From contig CM043968.1 of NCBI GenBank assembly GCA_014529385.2, positions 24,306,513 to 24,370,512 on the forward strand: a DNA stretch of 64,000 bases, given 5' to 3'. A model generated the notes under the pieces. That model did no database searches, was not told the origin of the DNA, and was given only the letters and a program-made list of their open reading frames with translations. Source of the stretch: Adiantum capillus-veneris (lineage: Eukaryota; Streptophyta; Polypodiopsida; Polypodiales; Pteridaceae). A program made the translations under genes and the position numbers. Positions within the stretch are counted from its first letter, which is position 1, and every line of letters begins with the position of its first letter. Shown here in pieces: positions 1 to 10,673 of the stretch.

Positions 1-7
1 GCAGCTG

Positions 8-354
8 ATGACCGAGAAAATGCGAACAATAGCTCTTAGCTGCGGTGCTAAAGCTCAAGAACTTGAACAGGTGATTGATGCGCTCCAAGGCGAGCTTGAA
101 GACAGAATGAGTATCATTGAAAATCTTCAAGGCCAAATCAAAGAGCTCAAGAATGAAGCAAAACAACACCAAAACGTCAAGGAAAAGAAAGAAAAGAAGA
201 TGAAAGAGCTAGGGGAACTTCTCACAAAGTTATCGGATGCCTATAAAAGCAAGGAGCAGCACATAACTAAAGTGACAAATGAGCTTATGAGCACTACTCA
301 GTCAGTACAAAAGCTCCAAGTACAGTTGAATGTAGCAAATTCTTCTTTGCAATA
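8..354 (+). pseudogene. K copy 1, coiled-coil fragment (part 1)
   Basis: Open frame of about 115 codons rich in K, E, Q and L with heptad-like spacing, so it probably forms a long coiled coil. It matches the C-terminal coiled coil of K copy 2 (40319-41077, minus) and most closely K copy 3 (62.6-63.3 kb). Shared landmarks are a segment reading IDALQGELEDRM and the terminal SLQY. The gene is cut at SLQY by element S and resumes at 1695. No catalytic or nucleic-acid-binding motif is visible and the function is unknown. The start lies off the window edge. The last 25 residues of the frame as it now reads come from the LTR of S, not from the gene. Confidence 0.7.
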
Positions 355-1694
355 TGTTGGGGTTCATCAACACAAGAAACTCTTCCCACACACATACTCT
401 TACATAGAGAAATGGACACTCAACACATGATCAGAATATAGCAGAAGACAGAACAAACAACTTCGTATTGAGTAAAAACAGAGACAAAACGAGTTCAAAA
501 ATTAGAGTACTTCATTTCTGAAAGCTTGTACATCTCTTTTCTTGTACACACAACTGCTTCTATCTCTAGCAAGTTATAACTGCTCTAATTGAAACCTTCT
601 TGACATGAATATCCGATTTACCAGAATCCGACTTACAATATCCGACCAAACATAAGTTTGACTAGAAAAACCCGATTCAGATCCGATTCAGTATAAATCC
701 GATTGAGAATCATTTTAGCTAAGTAATTACGCGTTCAACGCATGGCACGTCTCGGTGGTGGATTTTGTAGAAATCCGACTCGGACTTACATATCCCTTGA
801 TCAAAAAAGAACACGACCACAAAACAAGTTCCAAAAGTCTACATATGTTGCTCAATCTGAAAATGCTAAATAGTACATCATTTCTCCATAGGCTCAAAAA
901 CAGCACCAGCCTCAGCTTCGAAAAGAGAAACTTCTACTGGGTCAGAAGTCTCCACAGCTGGTACTGTAAACCCTGCTAGAACATCTACATCAATCTCCAA
1001 TTCTGGCTCAACACATTGCTTCTTTTCCAATTCTGAATTTTCCATGTCCTGCAATGGTTTTTCTAAACACTCAGCCTACTCTGCACACTTTTGCTGCTCT
1101 TCAATTACCAGCTTCTCCTTGTGCTTTTCTTTAGTCTCCTGTATTTTCTCAATCCAAAAAACTCTCTTTCCTTCTTAAGTTGAGCTACCTCTGCCAACAA
1201 ATCAGCTTCATGTGCACTCAAAAAGCCAGTCTTCACCATTTCATAGGGATGCTTCAACACAGTAGTCCCCCTAGCTCTGATGGATTGCCATACCTCTTCC
1301 ATTGTATTCTTAAGCTACTGCCTAAGGACCTGCACATCCCCTTCTGACATTAAAACCGACACTCAACTCATGATCAGAATATAGCAGAAGATAGAACAAA
1401 CAACTTCAGACTGAGTAAAAACAAAGACAAAACAAGTTCAAACATCAGAGTACTTCAATTTTGAAAGCTTGTGCATCTCTTTTCTTCTACACACGACTAC
1501 TTCTATCTCTAGCAAGTTATAAATGCTCTAATTGAAACCTTCTTGACATGAATATCCAATTTACCAGAATCCGACTTACAATATCTGACCAAACAGAAGT
1601 CCCCGACTGAGCAAACAAAAGTCCGACTAGCAAATTCCGATTCAGCATAAGTTCGACTGAGCATCATTTTAGCTAAGTAATTACCCTTTCAACA
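355..1694 (+). mobile_element. Element S, small non-autonomous LTR retrotransposon
   Basis: A 1340-bp insertion bounded by a perfect 5-bp target-site duplication CAATA (350-354 and 1695-1699). It has TG...CA ends and two direct repeats, about 355-742 and 1347-1694, that differ by scattered substitutions and by extra sequence at the start of the first. A possible PBS follows the first repeat at 743 (TGGCACGTCTCGG), but I could not assign a tRNA. The internal part carries no gag or pol in the plus sense. It reads best on the minus strand, as a coiled-coil-like fragment. Orientation is inferred from the repeat ends and the putative PBS. It splits K copy 1. Confidence 0.8.
850..1345 (-). pseudogene. 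Reverse-oriented coiled-coil coding fragment inside element S
   Basis: The minus strand between the S repeats reads as a decayed coding segment. An ATG at 1302 starts MEEVWQSIRARG, followed by a Lys/Glu/Leu-rich stretch (AEVAQLKKER) and then an acidic Glu-rich region, with one frameshift and stops. It lies antisense to the inferred direction of S, so it may be a captured piece of another gene or element. No family is recognised. The style resembles the coiled-coil proteins of family K, but no clear alignment is visible. Confidence 0.4.
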
Positions 1695-2600
1695 CAATAC
1701 TCAGAGTAGAGAATCAATGACCAAGCAGAATTTCTGAAGCAAATAAGGGAAAACCCAGCAGTAGCTTCCCTTAAGGGAACTGACAAAGTTTACAAAAATT
1801 TAGAAAGAAAAACAAAGAATTGGAACTTGAGTTGAAGCTGGAACAAGAACAAAGAAGGGACCTCACCCTAATGCGCATACAAAGAGAAGAGCAATTGCTC
1901 AAAGAGATAAAAGAATTAAAAAAAAGCCAATCAATTGTTGCTGATAGAAGGGAATGTAGAAACTCAAGACGAGGCAGGTACATCTGAATAGCCGAATCTA
2001 GAAATACCATCAATCTCCTTTGCAGAAATAGAAACACAACCAACTAAAAGGTAGATAGAAAATTTTCAATTCCAAATACCAATCACAAACGTGGAACAAG
2101 TTCGAATGGTCCAGATCTTTAAAGCTAAAGAAGATGCTCTTAAAGAATAGATTTTTCAAGAAGTGGATGTTGAATGAAAAGCGGCTATGGATTGGGAGTT
2201 GAGGGTCCTTCACTCTGTCAATGTAACTCAGCTCCAAAAAGGACCCAACATTGTGTCTTGTACCAAGGGTAAGGACATGGCAAGGACATGAAACAATAAA
2301 AAAGAAAAGGTCGACTTGGCTTAACTACCCAAAAATGCTAGCTCTAGAGCAAGGACTGGCAAACTGAAGAATACATGGTGAAAATACTAACAAGCGCCAT
2401 GAACTTCTTCAAGAGCCTACCCGACCTCTCATGTGCAATGCTTTTTAAAATCTGCACAATGCTGCTCACATGTATCCAAGTTTTTCATGAGCCTGAAGAA
2501 GCACAAGCCCCATGGATGTCCTTTTTAGAAGGTAGCCAAGGCTTATGCTATGATTTAAGTGGTCAACCTTCAGAAGAAGTTCTTTATGGCTGATAGCATG
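1695..2600 (+). pseudogene. K copy 1, continuation after element S
   Basis: Directly after the CAATA duplication the K protein resumes as QYSE (stop) RINDQ, the counterpart of QYSRQRINDH in K copy 2. It continues through a charged coiled-coil stretch (around 1768-1960, frameshifted) to a conserved block at 2375-2590. That block contains FFKSLPDLSCAM, LLTCIQVF and LCYDLSGQPSEEVLYG, nearly identical to copy 2 at about 39.06-39.31 kb. Several stops and frameshifts make it a pseudogene. The homology stops near 2590. From about 2600 to 2778 I see nothing assignable. Confidence 0.7.
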
Positions 2601-2778
2601 TTTAGGTGGTACCAAAAAGGAGTGTCTTGGACTACTCCTTTGGGAGGAGATGAAATGGGTGGTGGGTTATTCATTTTCATTTCATATAAAGGAAAGATAA
2701 AATCCTTTTTGACTGAGAGGTTGGAATTTAGGCGGGCTGGAAATTACATTTCACTTTAATACTAAAGCTTAAAGTAGA

Positions 2779-3500
2779 AAACTGCCTTCTTGAATGGTGA
2801 TATATTTGAGGAAGTTTATGTAATGCAGCCTCACGGTTTTGTGAAGAAAGGACAAGAGGACAAAGTGTGCACATGTAAGAAGACTTTGTATGGGTTGAAG
2901 CAATCTCCTCGTACTTGGTATGAGAAAGCTGACACTCATTGGTCAAACGAGGCTTTTGTAACAGTCCAGCAGAACGCACATTGTATGTCAAGTGTGAGGG
3001 CGATGTACTTCTCATTGCTGTTCTTTATGTGGATGATTTGCCCAACGAGGCACATATTGCTGAATTAAAGGCTGATTTGAATGCTAGTTTCAAGATGAAA
3101 GATTTGGGGCTTTTGTATCTGCCCATTACTTGGGCATACAGTTTAAGTAGTGTGATGGTGGTATTTCCTTGTGTCAAAAAAATTACATAGAGACATTGCT
3201 ATGTAAGTTTGGACTTGAGGATTACAAACCTATTGCCACTCCCATGGAAACATGTTTGAAGTTAAGTTTACATGATGCTAGTGATCTTGATGATGTCACT
3301 CTTTACCAAACTGTTGTTGGCTGCCTAATTTATGTATCAACACGAGGCCGGATAATCAATTTGTAGTCTCACAGGTCAACAAATTTATGCATAGCCCAGG
3401 GTCTAAGCATTGACAGGCAGTCAAGATGATTTTTTTCTATTTGAGTGGCCCTTTGCATCTTGGCTTGTTTTATCCAAGGGGGGATCATTGAAGCAATAGC
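2779..3500 (+). pseudogene. Ty1/copia reverse transcriptase/RNase H fragment
   Basis: Three overlapping frames carry copia RT motifs: TAFLNGDI, the LYGLKQSPR box, the VLYVDD catalytic box (around 3023-3040), then FKMKDLG and the CLIYV segment of the connection region. It ends in a stretch resembling YLSG.LHLGLFYP near 3440-3480. Frameshifts and a missing N-terminus make it a dead fragment. It is the same family as copia F (42985-47943), sharing the segment around LLCKFGLEDYKPIATPMET. Gag, protease and integrase are absent and no LTR is visible on either side. Confidence 0.85.
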
Positions 3501-5461
3501 ATTCAAGGTTCCATTTCACCTTACTATAAGGTCTCTGTCACCCTTGGAGAGAGGATTCCCATGTAAAGGAATACATATCAGGTCATTCTAGCCATATACA
3601 AAAAAGTTACTATTTTTGGTAGTTTTCCACCTCTGATGAGCTAATGATAAAAATATTGTTGTAAGATTCTCAAAAATAAAAAAATTTACTTTTTTATCAT
3701 TTTCGTCCTAAAATAGAATGTTTTGATATGCTTACACCCACCTAGACGCGACCGTCTCGTCAAAATCTACCCCGCCTTGAATTTCCATAAAAATAGCTAT
3801 CTATCCCAAAAACTGCTAAATATAGCAAGTGTGCATATTTGACACCTTAGTATGTATTCCTCAAGCTCTTCTTCTAAATTCAAGTTTCAGAATCAAATTT
3901 TGGTAAGCCAAGCTCACTCTAGACAATTGATTTTCATCCTAGTGTTAATAAATACAATTCCTAAGTCTAAGTATGCATATGTATGCATGCACATGGGTAT
4001 GTATGTGTATGTGTATGTATGTCCATGTATGCCCATAAATGACCCATATCCATGGATCCATATCTTATAGAATAATTGAGTATGAGCATGGGGGCACTAC
4101 ATGAGGTGTATCACCCAAAAGGGTAAAGAGGGACACCTCTAATGGATAAGTAGAAGCTTGTGACACCTCTACTCATAATTTTAGCAAGAGGGGGCAAGCT
4201 AAAGAGGTATGGGGCTGATTTGGGCAAACCTTGGCCATTAAGCAACCCTAGAAGTGTATATAAGGGGAATTCCCACCCAATTTTACACACACTTGAGCAC
4301 ACTTGGGAGAAAAGAGCTCTGTTATTGTGGAAATTAACTTGGTGGCTTCTACATCAAAGCTTTTAGAGATCAATAACTCCAAAGCACATTCAGGTAATGT
4401 AAATCTCTTAGTTAATCAATTTATTATCATTCTCTTCTCTCAATTGGAATCCTTTCCAATTGTTGCCATATTATTATTCAATTTAAATCCTATCATATTA
4501 CCATTCAATTGGAATCCTTTCCAATTGCTATTCTATTATCAAATGCTATACTCTTATTTACCTATCCTCAATTGAAAATCAACCGTCATTATACCTATTT
4601 TATGATAAATTCTCTACATTGCAAAGTAATGAAGATCTCACTGCTAGATTACACAATTGTGATGATAGCATGCACAATTCTTCATCAATGTAACATAGAT
4701 GCTTGTATAATCAATTGTGGTGATTGCATGCATAATTCTCCATCAATGTAACCTAGATGCTTGCATAAATTAGCTAATTATATTCAAGAAATGGTCCAAC
4801 TAGAATGACGGATTATTCTTGCAAGTATATATAAGTAATTAATCATGTGATTAGTGTATGAGTTATGATGCATAATATCATAAGATTATGGCAAGATCAA
4901 GCAAGCATATGTTTTGAGTTGATGGGTGGAGTAACCATATATGTTTTGGAATTAAAAATTTTATAATAATTTACCCTACTTCCATTGTATTTTTAAACTT
5001 TGGTTTATAGCTTCTCAAGTTAAGTTAAGTATCTAGTAGTGGGAATGGCGAACCAAGAGAACTCGCTATGGTGGATCACACGATCATGAAGCCGGAACCA
5101 GTGATGGTAAAGGCTAAGGAAAGGCCCCGATGAATGAGGATGTGCCACTTATCCCACAAAGTGATGTTATTTCTCATGAACATATAGGAAGCTTCTTTTT
5201 GTTCAATGCAGCATGAGTAATTAGGAAGGAGAAAACTACCTAAAAATTGGATCGGTCCCAACTTGAAACCACATCAATTGAACTTTTTAATTTTATTTAA
5301 GTTGTATTAAATGGAAGGATTGTTTGAGGATATACTTTCTGAAGTAGGAAATAAATGTTTGCCTAGTAGAAAAACTCTCGAACCTTCTTCATTCAAAATC
5401 CTATATAGTCAAAACTCCCTTTGATATCTAGGGAGGAGGGCTTAGTGGAGTGAACACCAAA
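3501..5461. other. Non-coding AT-rich stretch with small local repeats
   Basis: No coding region is supported. Contents: a TATG/TGTA-rich stretch at 3970-4025; a possible core promoter with a TATATAAG box near 4257; two identical 22-bp hairpins at 4441-4462 and 4506-4527 (arm CAATTGGAA, loop TCCT); and an imperfect tandem duplication of about 60 bp around 4660-4780. The promoter-like part could be LTR-derived, but no LTR mate was found in the window. Confidence 0.5.
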
Positions 5462-5802
5462 TGTTAACCCTCACGGCTCACGGGCACCCTATCACCTACG
5501 ACGGATGTTCTAACCTATGGCGGACATTGTCTTATTTATTTGGTAGAGTCAGGTACCGGGCTTGTCGGTCCAATAGGAAAAGGGTAAGAGTGATCGCCAA
5601 TGAGAGGTGCTCTCTAACTGGAACATTCAAGGGATTAGTTGGCTAAGCATGGGCGCCCAAGTGTGAATGGGGCGAGCTCATATAAAAGTCAACTAAACCT
5701 AAAATTCACTCATTCCCTCATTTGTGCAATAGAAGAGTGCTCTTGCTCCATCTCCATCTCCATCTTCTTATTCTTCACCTCCTTGTGTGTGTGTGTATGT
5801 GC

Positions 5803-5889
<87 letters not shown>

Positions 5890-6185
5890 CGATCGAGCAT
5901 TACGAAGGCACGACGGCGGTGAAGTGGTTGGGTGCGGTGTAGCGGCGTCTCCTTCTTCTTCGCGGCGAGGAATCCTCCACGAAGCAAGAGTAGAGCGGTG
6001 AGTGACACACCGTTGCCTTCTTTGAGCTTACTAGTTTAGGCTTGTTGTGTGCTTGGAGCCATTTGTGGCTCGCACATGGTGTATCGGCAAGTTCCTTGCA
6101 TTGACACGTGCGACATACGCGCACACCAAAGTAGTGTATATGCGTGCACACATCTTGCAGGTTTGTGCCCAGAATGCAATATAAT
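5462..6185 (+). repeat. LTR H, copy 1 (truncated at its 3' end)
   Basis: Starts TGTTAACCCTCACGG and matches the segment at 9180 for about 700 bp. It contains a TATA box (TATAAAAG at 5681) followed about 100 bp downstream by a GT/GA tract. The match ends near 6180, where copy 2 continues, so this copy is truncated. No PBS follows. Copy 1 has a much longer GA tract than copy 2. Confidence 0.8.
5783..5887. repeat. (GT)n/(GA)n microsatellite inside LTR H
   Basis: A short GT run followed by about 40 GA repeats. The corresponding tract in LTR H copy 2 (about 9493-9540) is much shorter and interrupted, so the array expanded after the two LTRs separated. Confidence 0.95.
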
Positions 6186-6518
6186 CTGCTATCTTATGGG
6201 GTGTGGTGTCAGTTAAGGAAGCCACCTCTATCCGAGAGTATTATCCAATTCAAGGGTGTGAACAAGAAAAAAACTACGATTTTTGGAATCTGGCACACTT
6301 CTGTCAGTTATGACAATGGGGTTGTAGCTCAAGACTTTTTGGTCATGCTTGTTTGAACTATGGAGGGTAATATAAACCTAGGACGTACGTGGATGATAGC
6401 CACCAAATGCACTATTGATTGGGGGACTGGGGGTGTCACAACGCAAAAACCAACTCTTATCCCTACCACTCAAGCCATAGTCCCTGAGATATTGCCTAAG
6501 TAAATAAAACCCAAGACA

Positions 6519-7034
6519 TTGCATGTGCAAGAGGTTGAACCATACGTCCCCATAGCCCAACTCTCTAGAGCTTCAACTGATGTAGTTGAAAGAAAGCTTG
6601 AGACACACAAGAACCATCCTAATATAACAAAGAAAACATACAAGTGGGTCCCTAAAGCCTCTTTAGTAACCATGGCTGATGCTAAAAAACGGAAGTCTCG
6701 TAAGAAACGTCCTCCTCACTCCAAGAAATGTAAAGAAACATTGTGTTGGATTCCTAAACGACTATTGGAAGCCCAAGGATACTATGAAGGAAATGATCAA
6801 ATCTGGGTGCCCAAACGTATATTGTACTCTTACCTGTCACCGGGCCCATGTGAGCTCAATCCTGTGGCTCCAAAACAAATTGAAGATCGTGGAAAGAAAA
6901 AAATCACAGAATGCGACACACCTGCTCCAGAGCTAGTTTGGGTACCAAAGAAAGAACGATTTGTTCCACATAGCTCAGGACAGGGAAAGCAAATGAAGCT
7001 TCTTGCTCTTCATGTAGTTCCTATACGAAAATAG
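6519..7034 (+). CDS. WVPK-motif protein of an LTR element (171 aa)
   Basis: A basic open frame of 171 codons with repeated short tryptophan motifs: KWVPK near residue 43, CWIPK near 76, then AQGYYEGNDQIWVPK and VWVPKKERF. The GYYxGxxxxWxPK signature recurs in element P (33507-34050), and IWVPK repeats recur at 49.85-50.16 kb (minus). The ORF lies about 250 bp upstream of a polypurine tract and LTR-like start, so it is probably the 3' part of a retroelement polyprotein or an accessory ORF. Related W-V-P-K tails occur near the gag/protease boundary of some plant copia polyproteins, from memory. No catalytic residues are seen. The true start is uncertain because upstream frames read on without a clear initiator. 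Confidence 0.5.
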   Translation: MHVQEVEPYVPIAQLSRASTDVVERKLETHKNHPNITKKTYKWVPKASLVTMADAKKRKSRKKRPPHSKKCKETLCWIPKRLLEAQGYYEGNDQIWVPKRILYSYLSPGPCELNPVAPKQIEDRGKKKITECDTPAPELVWVPKKERFVPHSSGQGKQMKLLALHVVPIRK

Positions 7035-7286
7035 AAGCTTCGATACAACCTCCACCTACTATTGTACATATCCATACAAGCAAGAAAGAGTTTACACCTC
7101 CCGTTGTAAGTTCACCACCTACAACGATGTTGCAAATAAAATCATGGGAGAGTACCTTACCACCCTTGCAACTAGATGAAACGCATAGAGCGGTCGAAAA
7201 CTATTGGTTAAAGCCTTCACCTATAACAACTTGGTACAACTGGTTTCAAAGGGTGACGACATCATTTCAAACGGTATGATCTACCC

Positions 7287-7300
7287 AAGGAAGGGGGGAG
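7287..7300 (+). other. Polypurine tract
   Basis: AAGGAAGGGGGGAG sits immediately before a TGTTTGTTGACATCC LTR-like start. In LTR elements such tracts prime plus-strand DNA synthesis. A sister tract with almost the same flank lies at 9167-9179 before LTR H copy 2. Confidence 0.7.
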
Positions 7301-7560
7301 TGTTTGTTGACATCCATCATTCACTTGCTTCCCTCTCAACCTTTCTCCCTGACTTCTTAATCTCCAATCTTAGGGAATGTATATATAAAGCCTTATACTC
7401 ACAAAAACAAGATAAAAAAGTAAAAGAGCAAGAGCGACTAGCAACGAGAGAGCACCCTATCAGATCCTACACATAAGTCTAAATTCACCATGTCACATCA
7501 AGCAACACACAAAAACAACTCATGTTTTAAAGACCTAACCAAATCTATTTGTATTCTCAG
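7301..7560 (+). repeat. LTR-like segment W (3' LTR, end uncertain)
   Basis: Begins TGTTTGTTGAC right after a polypurine tract. It contains a TATA-type box (ATATATAAAG at 7381) and a plausible transcribed leader. No second copy lies in the window, so the 3' boundary is a guess. It is the natural 3' LTR of the element carrying the WVPK ORF. Confidence 0.45.
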
Positions 7561-7562
7561 AG

Positions 7563-7949
7563 ATGGCTAGTTCACCAGAGGCACGCGCTTCTATTTTTTA
7601 TGAAAGGCACCCTTTTTCTTTTTCTCAAGTGTTTCACATCTGCTACCCTGTACTTTCTTGCGAATGGGATTTGGTAGAGAGACTTGCACGTGAGCAAAAT
7701 TTTGAGGAGTTAGAATGGCTGATACGTCTATGGATAACTAGTGATCCCTACCCAGTAGCGAATGTTTCTCCGGTGGCACATGCTTATTCTTTTGCACATG
7801 ATGAGTATCCACGCATCGCGAGGTTCTTGATTAACACGCTTGCACAAGAGGATGATGAAGAAGAAATAATAGAGACCGAGGAAGACTATGGCCTCACGGA
7901 AAATGATTTCGTTTATCTAGATGATGAGGATAGAGGCCTAGCCTTATAA
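7563..7949 (+). CDS. 128-aa acidic protein, unknown
   Basis: A clean 128-codon frame starting MASSPEARAS. The first two thirds are mixed hydrophobic/aromatic (FYERHPFSF, WDLVERLAREQNFEELEWLIRLW) and may fold as helices. The last third is strongly acidic (QEDDEEEIIETEEDYG). A TATA-type box lies about 180 bp upstream at 7381, and TTGTATTCTCAG just before the ATG resembles a splice acceptor. No signal peptide or membrane span. I do not recognise the family. It could be a small host gene driven by an LTR promoter or an accessory ORF of the flanking element. Confidence 0.4.
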   Translation: MASSPEARASIFYERHPFSFSQVFHICYPVLSCEWDLVERLAREQNFEELEWLIRLWITSDPYPVANVSPVAHAYSFAHDEYPRIARFLINTLAQEDDEEEIIETEEDYGLTENDFVYLDDEDRGLAL

Positions 7950-9085
7950 TATCCTCTTTCCTTGATTCTAAAAGGGATGACAGATAGGTAGGTTAGGGGT
8001 CTGGATTGTGTTTTGAGTTTATTTTCTAGGAGTTTTAATTTTTTCACACTAACATGCCTCCTAAAGGTATAGTGCTTGTTTTTTGGATGTGTTAGGTAGG
8101 ACTTATATGGATCTCCATCCACATGGCTGAGGACATCTGCTTCGACGAAATGAGCAACTCCATACCTCCAGGTGTACTACTTTTCATGATTCATGTTGGT
8201 GGATATGTATAATTGCTAGTAATGATTTTTCATGGTTTGTTTGAGTGCAATAGTTATGTTTGTTATCTGCCATTATAGATGTATAAATTTGTCTTTGCTT
8301 AAGTTGATGAAACTAGAGTTTAATCTTATGGATGAGCCTTGAGATTAGGAGACCGTGACTTTAGGTTAACTCATTTACTTGACCACTAGGCCTAGTTGAT
8401 AAAATTATCTGAGTATTTGAGACCTTAGGAATGTTTAAGGCATAGAGAAGCTTGCTCACTTAAACAACAAAACACTAGTGAGAATAAAAAGGAAATGGAA
8501 GAAAAAAACATAAGTGCCACAAATGAAAAATCTAATGCTGGAAGAGAAATACTGGCTTGATTTGGTACTTCACTCACATGTATTGTCTATGGTACTAGAG
8601 CCCTAGAGGTTCCCAGTGTGGGCGCTTTTTCTTGAGAAGCAAAAAGCCCTGGACATACAAATAAGCACACACGTCAAATTATTGTGAACCAAAGTAGAAA
8701 AGAGAAAAAGAAAAAAATGAATGAAATTTAAAAGACTTCCATCGAGCTTACAGTTAACATTTCAAGCTTTTGTTTGCAGTTGTGAGAGCTAGTTGGCTAA
8801 TCAAAGCTAAAAAGCACAATTAGGGAATCTTGCATTTAGATAATCTTCTTAGCTTAGCTAGTACTAGAGTAGTTGTTTTAACCTTAGTCATAGCTAACTA
8901 ATTGATAGACTCACCCATAAGCCCAAAATTCTTGATTAATTAATTTACCCAAAGTGCGATTTATTTGTCCTTAATGGCAGTCTAACATCTCATAAATCTG
9001 GCATTTACTCATTTCCACATGTACTTTACATTCCCCTCATGATTTATGGAAGTATAATTCCGCTTGCTGAAACAGTGACTTTGCC
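7950..9085. other. Non-coding stretch
   Basis: About 1.1 kb of AT-rich sequence without a supported coding region, RNA gene or repeat pair. At 9086-9178 a short frame ending IYIRKGG runs into the polypurine tract of LTR H copy 2. It looks like the end of a pol or accessory ORF, preceded by an acceptor-like TTGCCTTGCAG. Confidence 0.4.
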
Positions 9086-9166
9086 TTGCAGATTCAAATC
9101 CAGATGCTCTACAACATGGACATAGCAAGCTTCAACTCAATACCTTCCGAGGACGGAATCTACATC

Positions 9167-9990
9167 AGGAAGGGGGGCATGTTAACCCTCACGGCTCACG
9201 GACACCCTATCACCTACGACGGACGTTCTAACCTACGGCGGACATTGTATTATTTATTTGGTAGAGTCAGGTACCGGGCTTGTCGGTCCAATAGGAAAAG
9301 GGTAAGAGTGATCTCCGATGAGAGGCGCACTCTAACTGGAACATTCAAGGGATTAGTTGGCTAAGCATGGGCGTCCAAGTGTGAATGGGGCGAGCTCATA
9401 TAAAAGTCAACTAAACCTAAAATTCACTCATTCTCTCATTTGTGCAATTGAAGAGTGCTCTTGCTCCATCTCCTTCTTCTTCTTCTTCATCTCTTTGTGT
9501 GTGTGTGTGTGAGAGAGAGAGAGTGAGAGAAGGAGAGAGGGAGTGTGTGGGCGATCGAGAATTACGAAGGCACGATGGTGGTGAAGCGGTTGAGCACGGC
9601 GTAGCGGCGTCTCCTTCTTCTTTGCGGCGAGGAATCCTCCACGAAGCAAGTGTAGAGCGGTGAGTGACACACCATCCCCTTCTTTGAGCTTACTAGTTTA
9701 GGCTTGTTGTTTGCTTGGAGCCATTTGTGGCTCACACACGGTGTATCGGCAAGTTCCTTGCATTGACACGTGCGACATACGCGCACACCAAAGTAGTGCA
9801 TATGCGTGCACACATCTTGTAGGTTTGTTCCCAGAATGCAAGATATTACTTGCGGGTTTGTGCCTAGGTTACAAGTTAGTCACTGCGGGTTTGTGCCCGG
9901 AATGTAGGACAATTTAGTTGTATGGGCAACTAAAGACACCGGGAGCTATAAACTCTCACCAAGAGGAGTGAACTCTTGGGGTTGGGATAT
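9167..9990 (+). repeat. Polypurine tract and LTR H, copy 2 (3' LTR)
   Basis: AGGAAGGGGGGCA (9167-9179) precedes TGTTAACCCTCACGG at 9180, a textbook 3' junction. The segment matches copy 1 (5462-6180), including the TATAAAAG box near 9400 and a GT/GA tract. It continues past the truncation of copy 1 with internal repeats of the type GCGGGTTTGTGCC. The 3' end is not fixed because copy 1 lacks it. Confidence 0.75.
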
Positions 9991-10029
9991 TGTAATTAAG
10001 AAGGATCGTATGTTGTTTTTCTTCTAGAA

Positions 10030-10175
10030 GAGATTGTCTTGGTGCCGATTTCATAATGTTTGAAGGGCTATCTTAACAAACTTGTGATGGAAATCATAAA
10101 AAGAGATTGTCTTGGTGCCGATTTGACATTGTTTGAAGGGCTATCTTAACAAACTTGTGATCAAAATCATAAAAA
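10030..10175. repeat. Tandem duplication, two units of about 72 bp
   Basis: A unit starting AGAGATTGTCTTGGTGCCG and ending near AAATCATAAAA occurs twice head to tail, with a few substitutions and a 1-2 base length difference. It lies between LTR H copy 2 and LTR X1 and belongs to neither with certainty. Confidence 0.85.
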
Positions 10176-10182
10176 GGAACTT

Positions 10183-10673
10183 TGTGTATGAACAATCATG
10201 TTGTAGTAATTAGAAAACAAGCAAAAAACAAAGTGTGAGTGTGGGGTGGAAAGTGGGGACTTGCTCATGTTGCCAATCAAGGATGGGTGGTCTGATTAGT
10301 CGAGAAACTATCTGCTCCTCATTGATAGAAGAAGCAAAACTAGAGACTCGTGCCAAGAGTCAAGAATTCCCAATTGTACGTGCCTCTGAAAATTATGGGG
10401 AAAAAGTCATTTGGGGTTTCTCTCTTTTGGAATGTGAGAATTAGGAACGTCAGAATATTGTGTTAGCGACCACTTTTCTTGTGAGACAGGGCTAGGACCC
10501 CTTTTCAATTTCTTGGACTCAAGTTACTTGGTGACAAGAGTCTATCCTTTAGAAATCTTCTTTATCTGACTATGCTTTTCTCAATTGATTAGGGCCTAGG
10601 AACCTATCAGGTACCCTCTTTCTGCCAAATGGATATGGTAACAGGGTGGGGACCTCACACGTGGTATCAGAGC
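10183..10673 (+). repeat. LTR X1 followed by an initiator-Met PBS
   Basis: About 475 bp closely similar to 36850-37324 (LTR X2), ending ACCTCACA. It is followed after two bases by TGGTATCAGAGC (10662-10673), the standard PBS complementary to initiator-Met tRNA. This marks the 5' end of a plus-strand LTR element. Its interior cannot be followed beyond about 1 kb before the gag D fragment. Confidence 0.75.

Noticed and set aside
5722-6008. Open frames of repeated Arg-Glu or Ser-Leu dipeptides over the GA tracts (also 11737-11968, 25092-25428, 61608-62248)
   Set aside because: They are translations of GA/CT, GT and poly-G simple repeats with no independent coding evidence.
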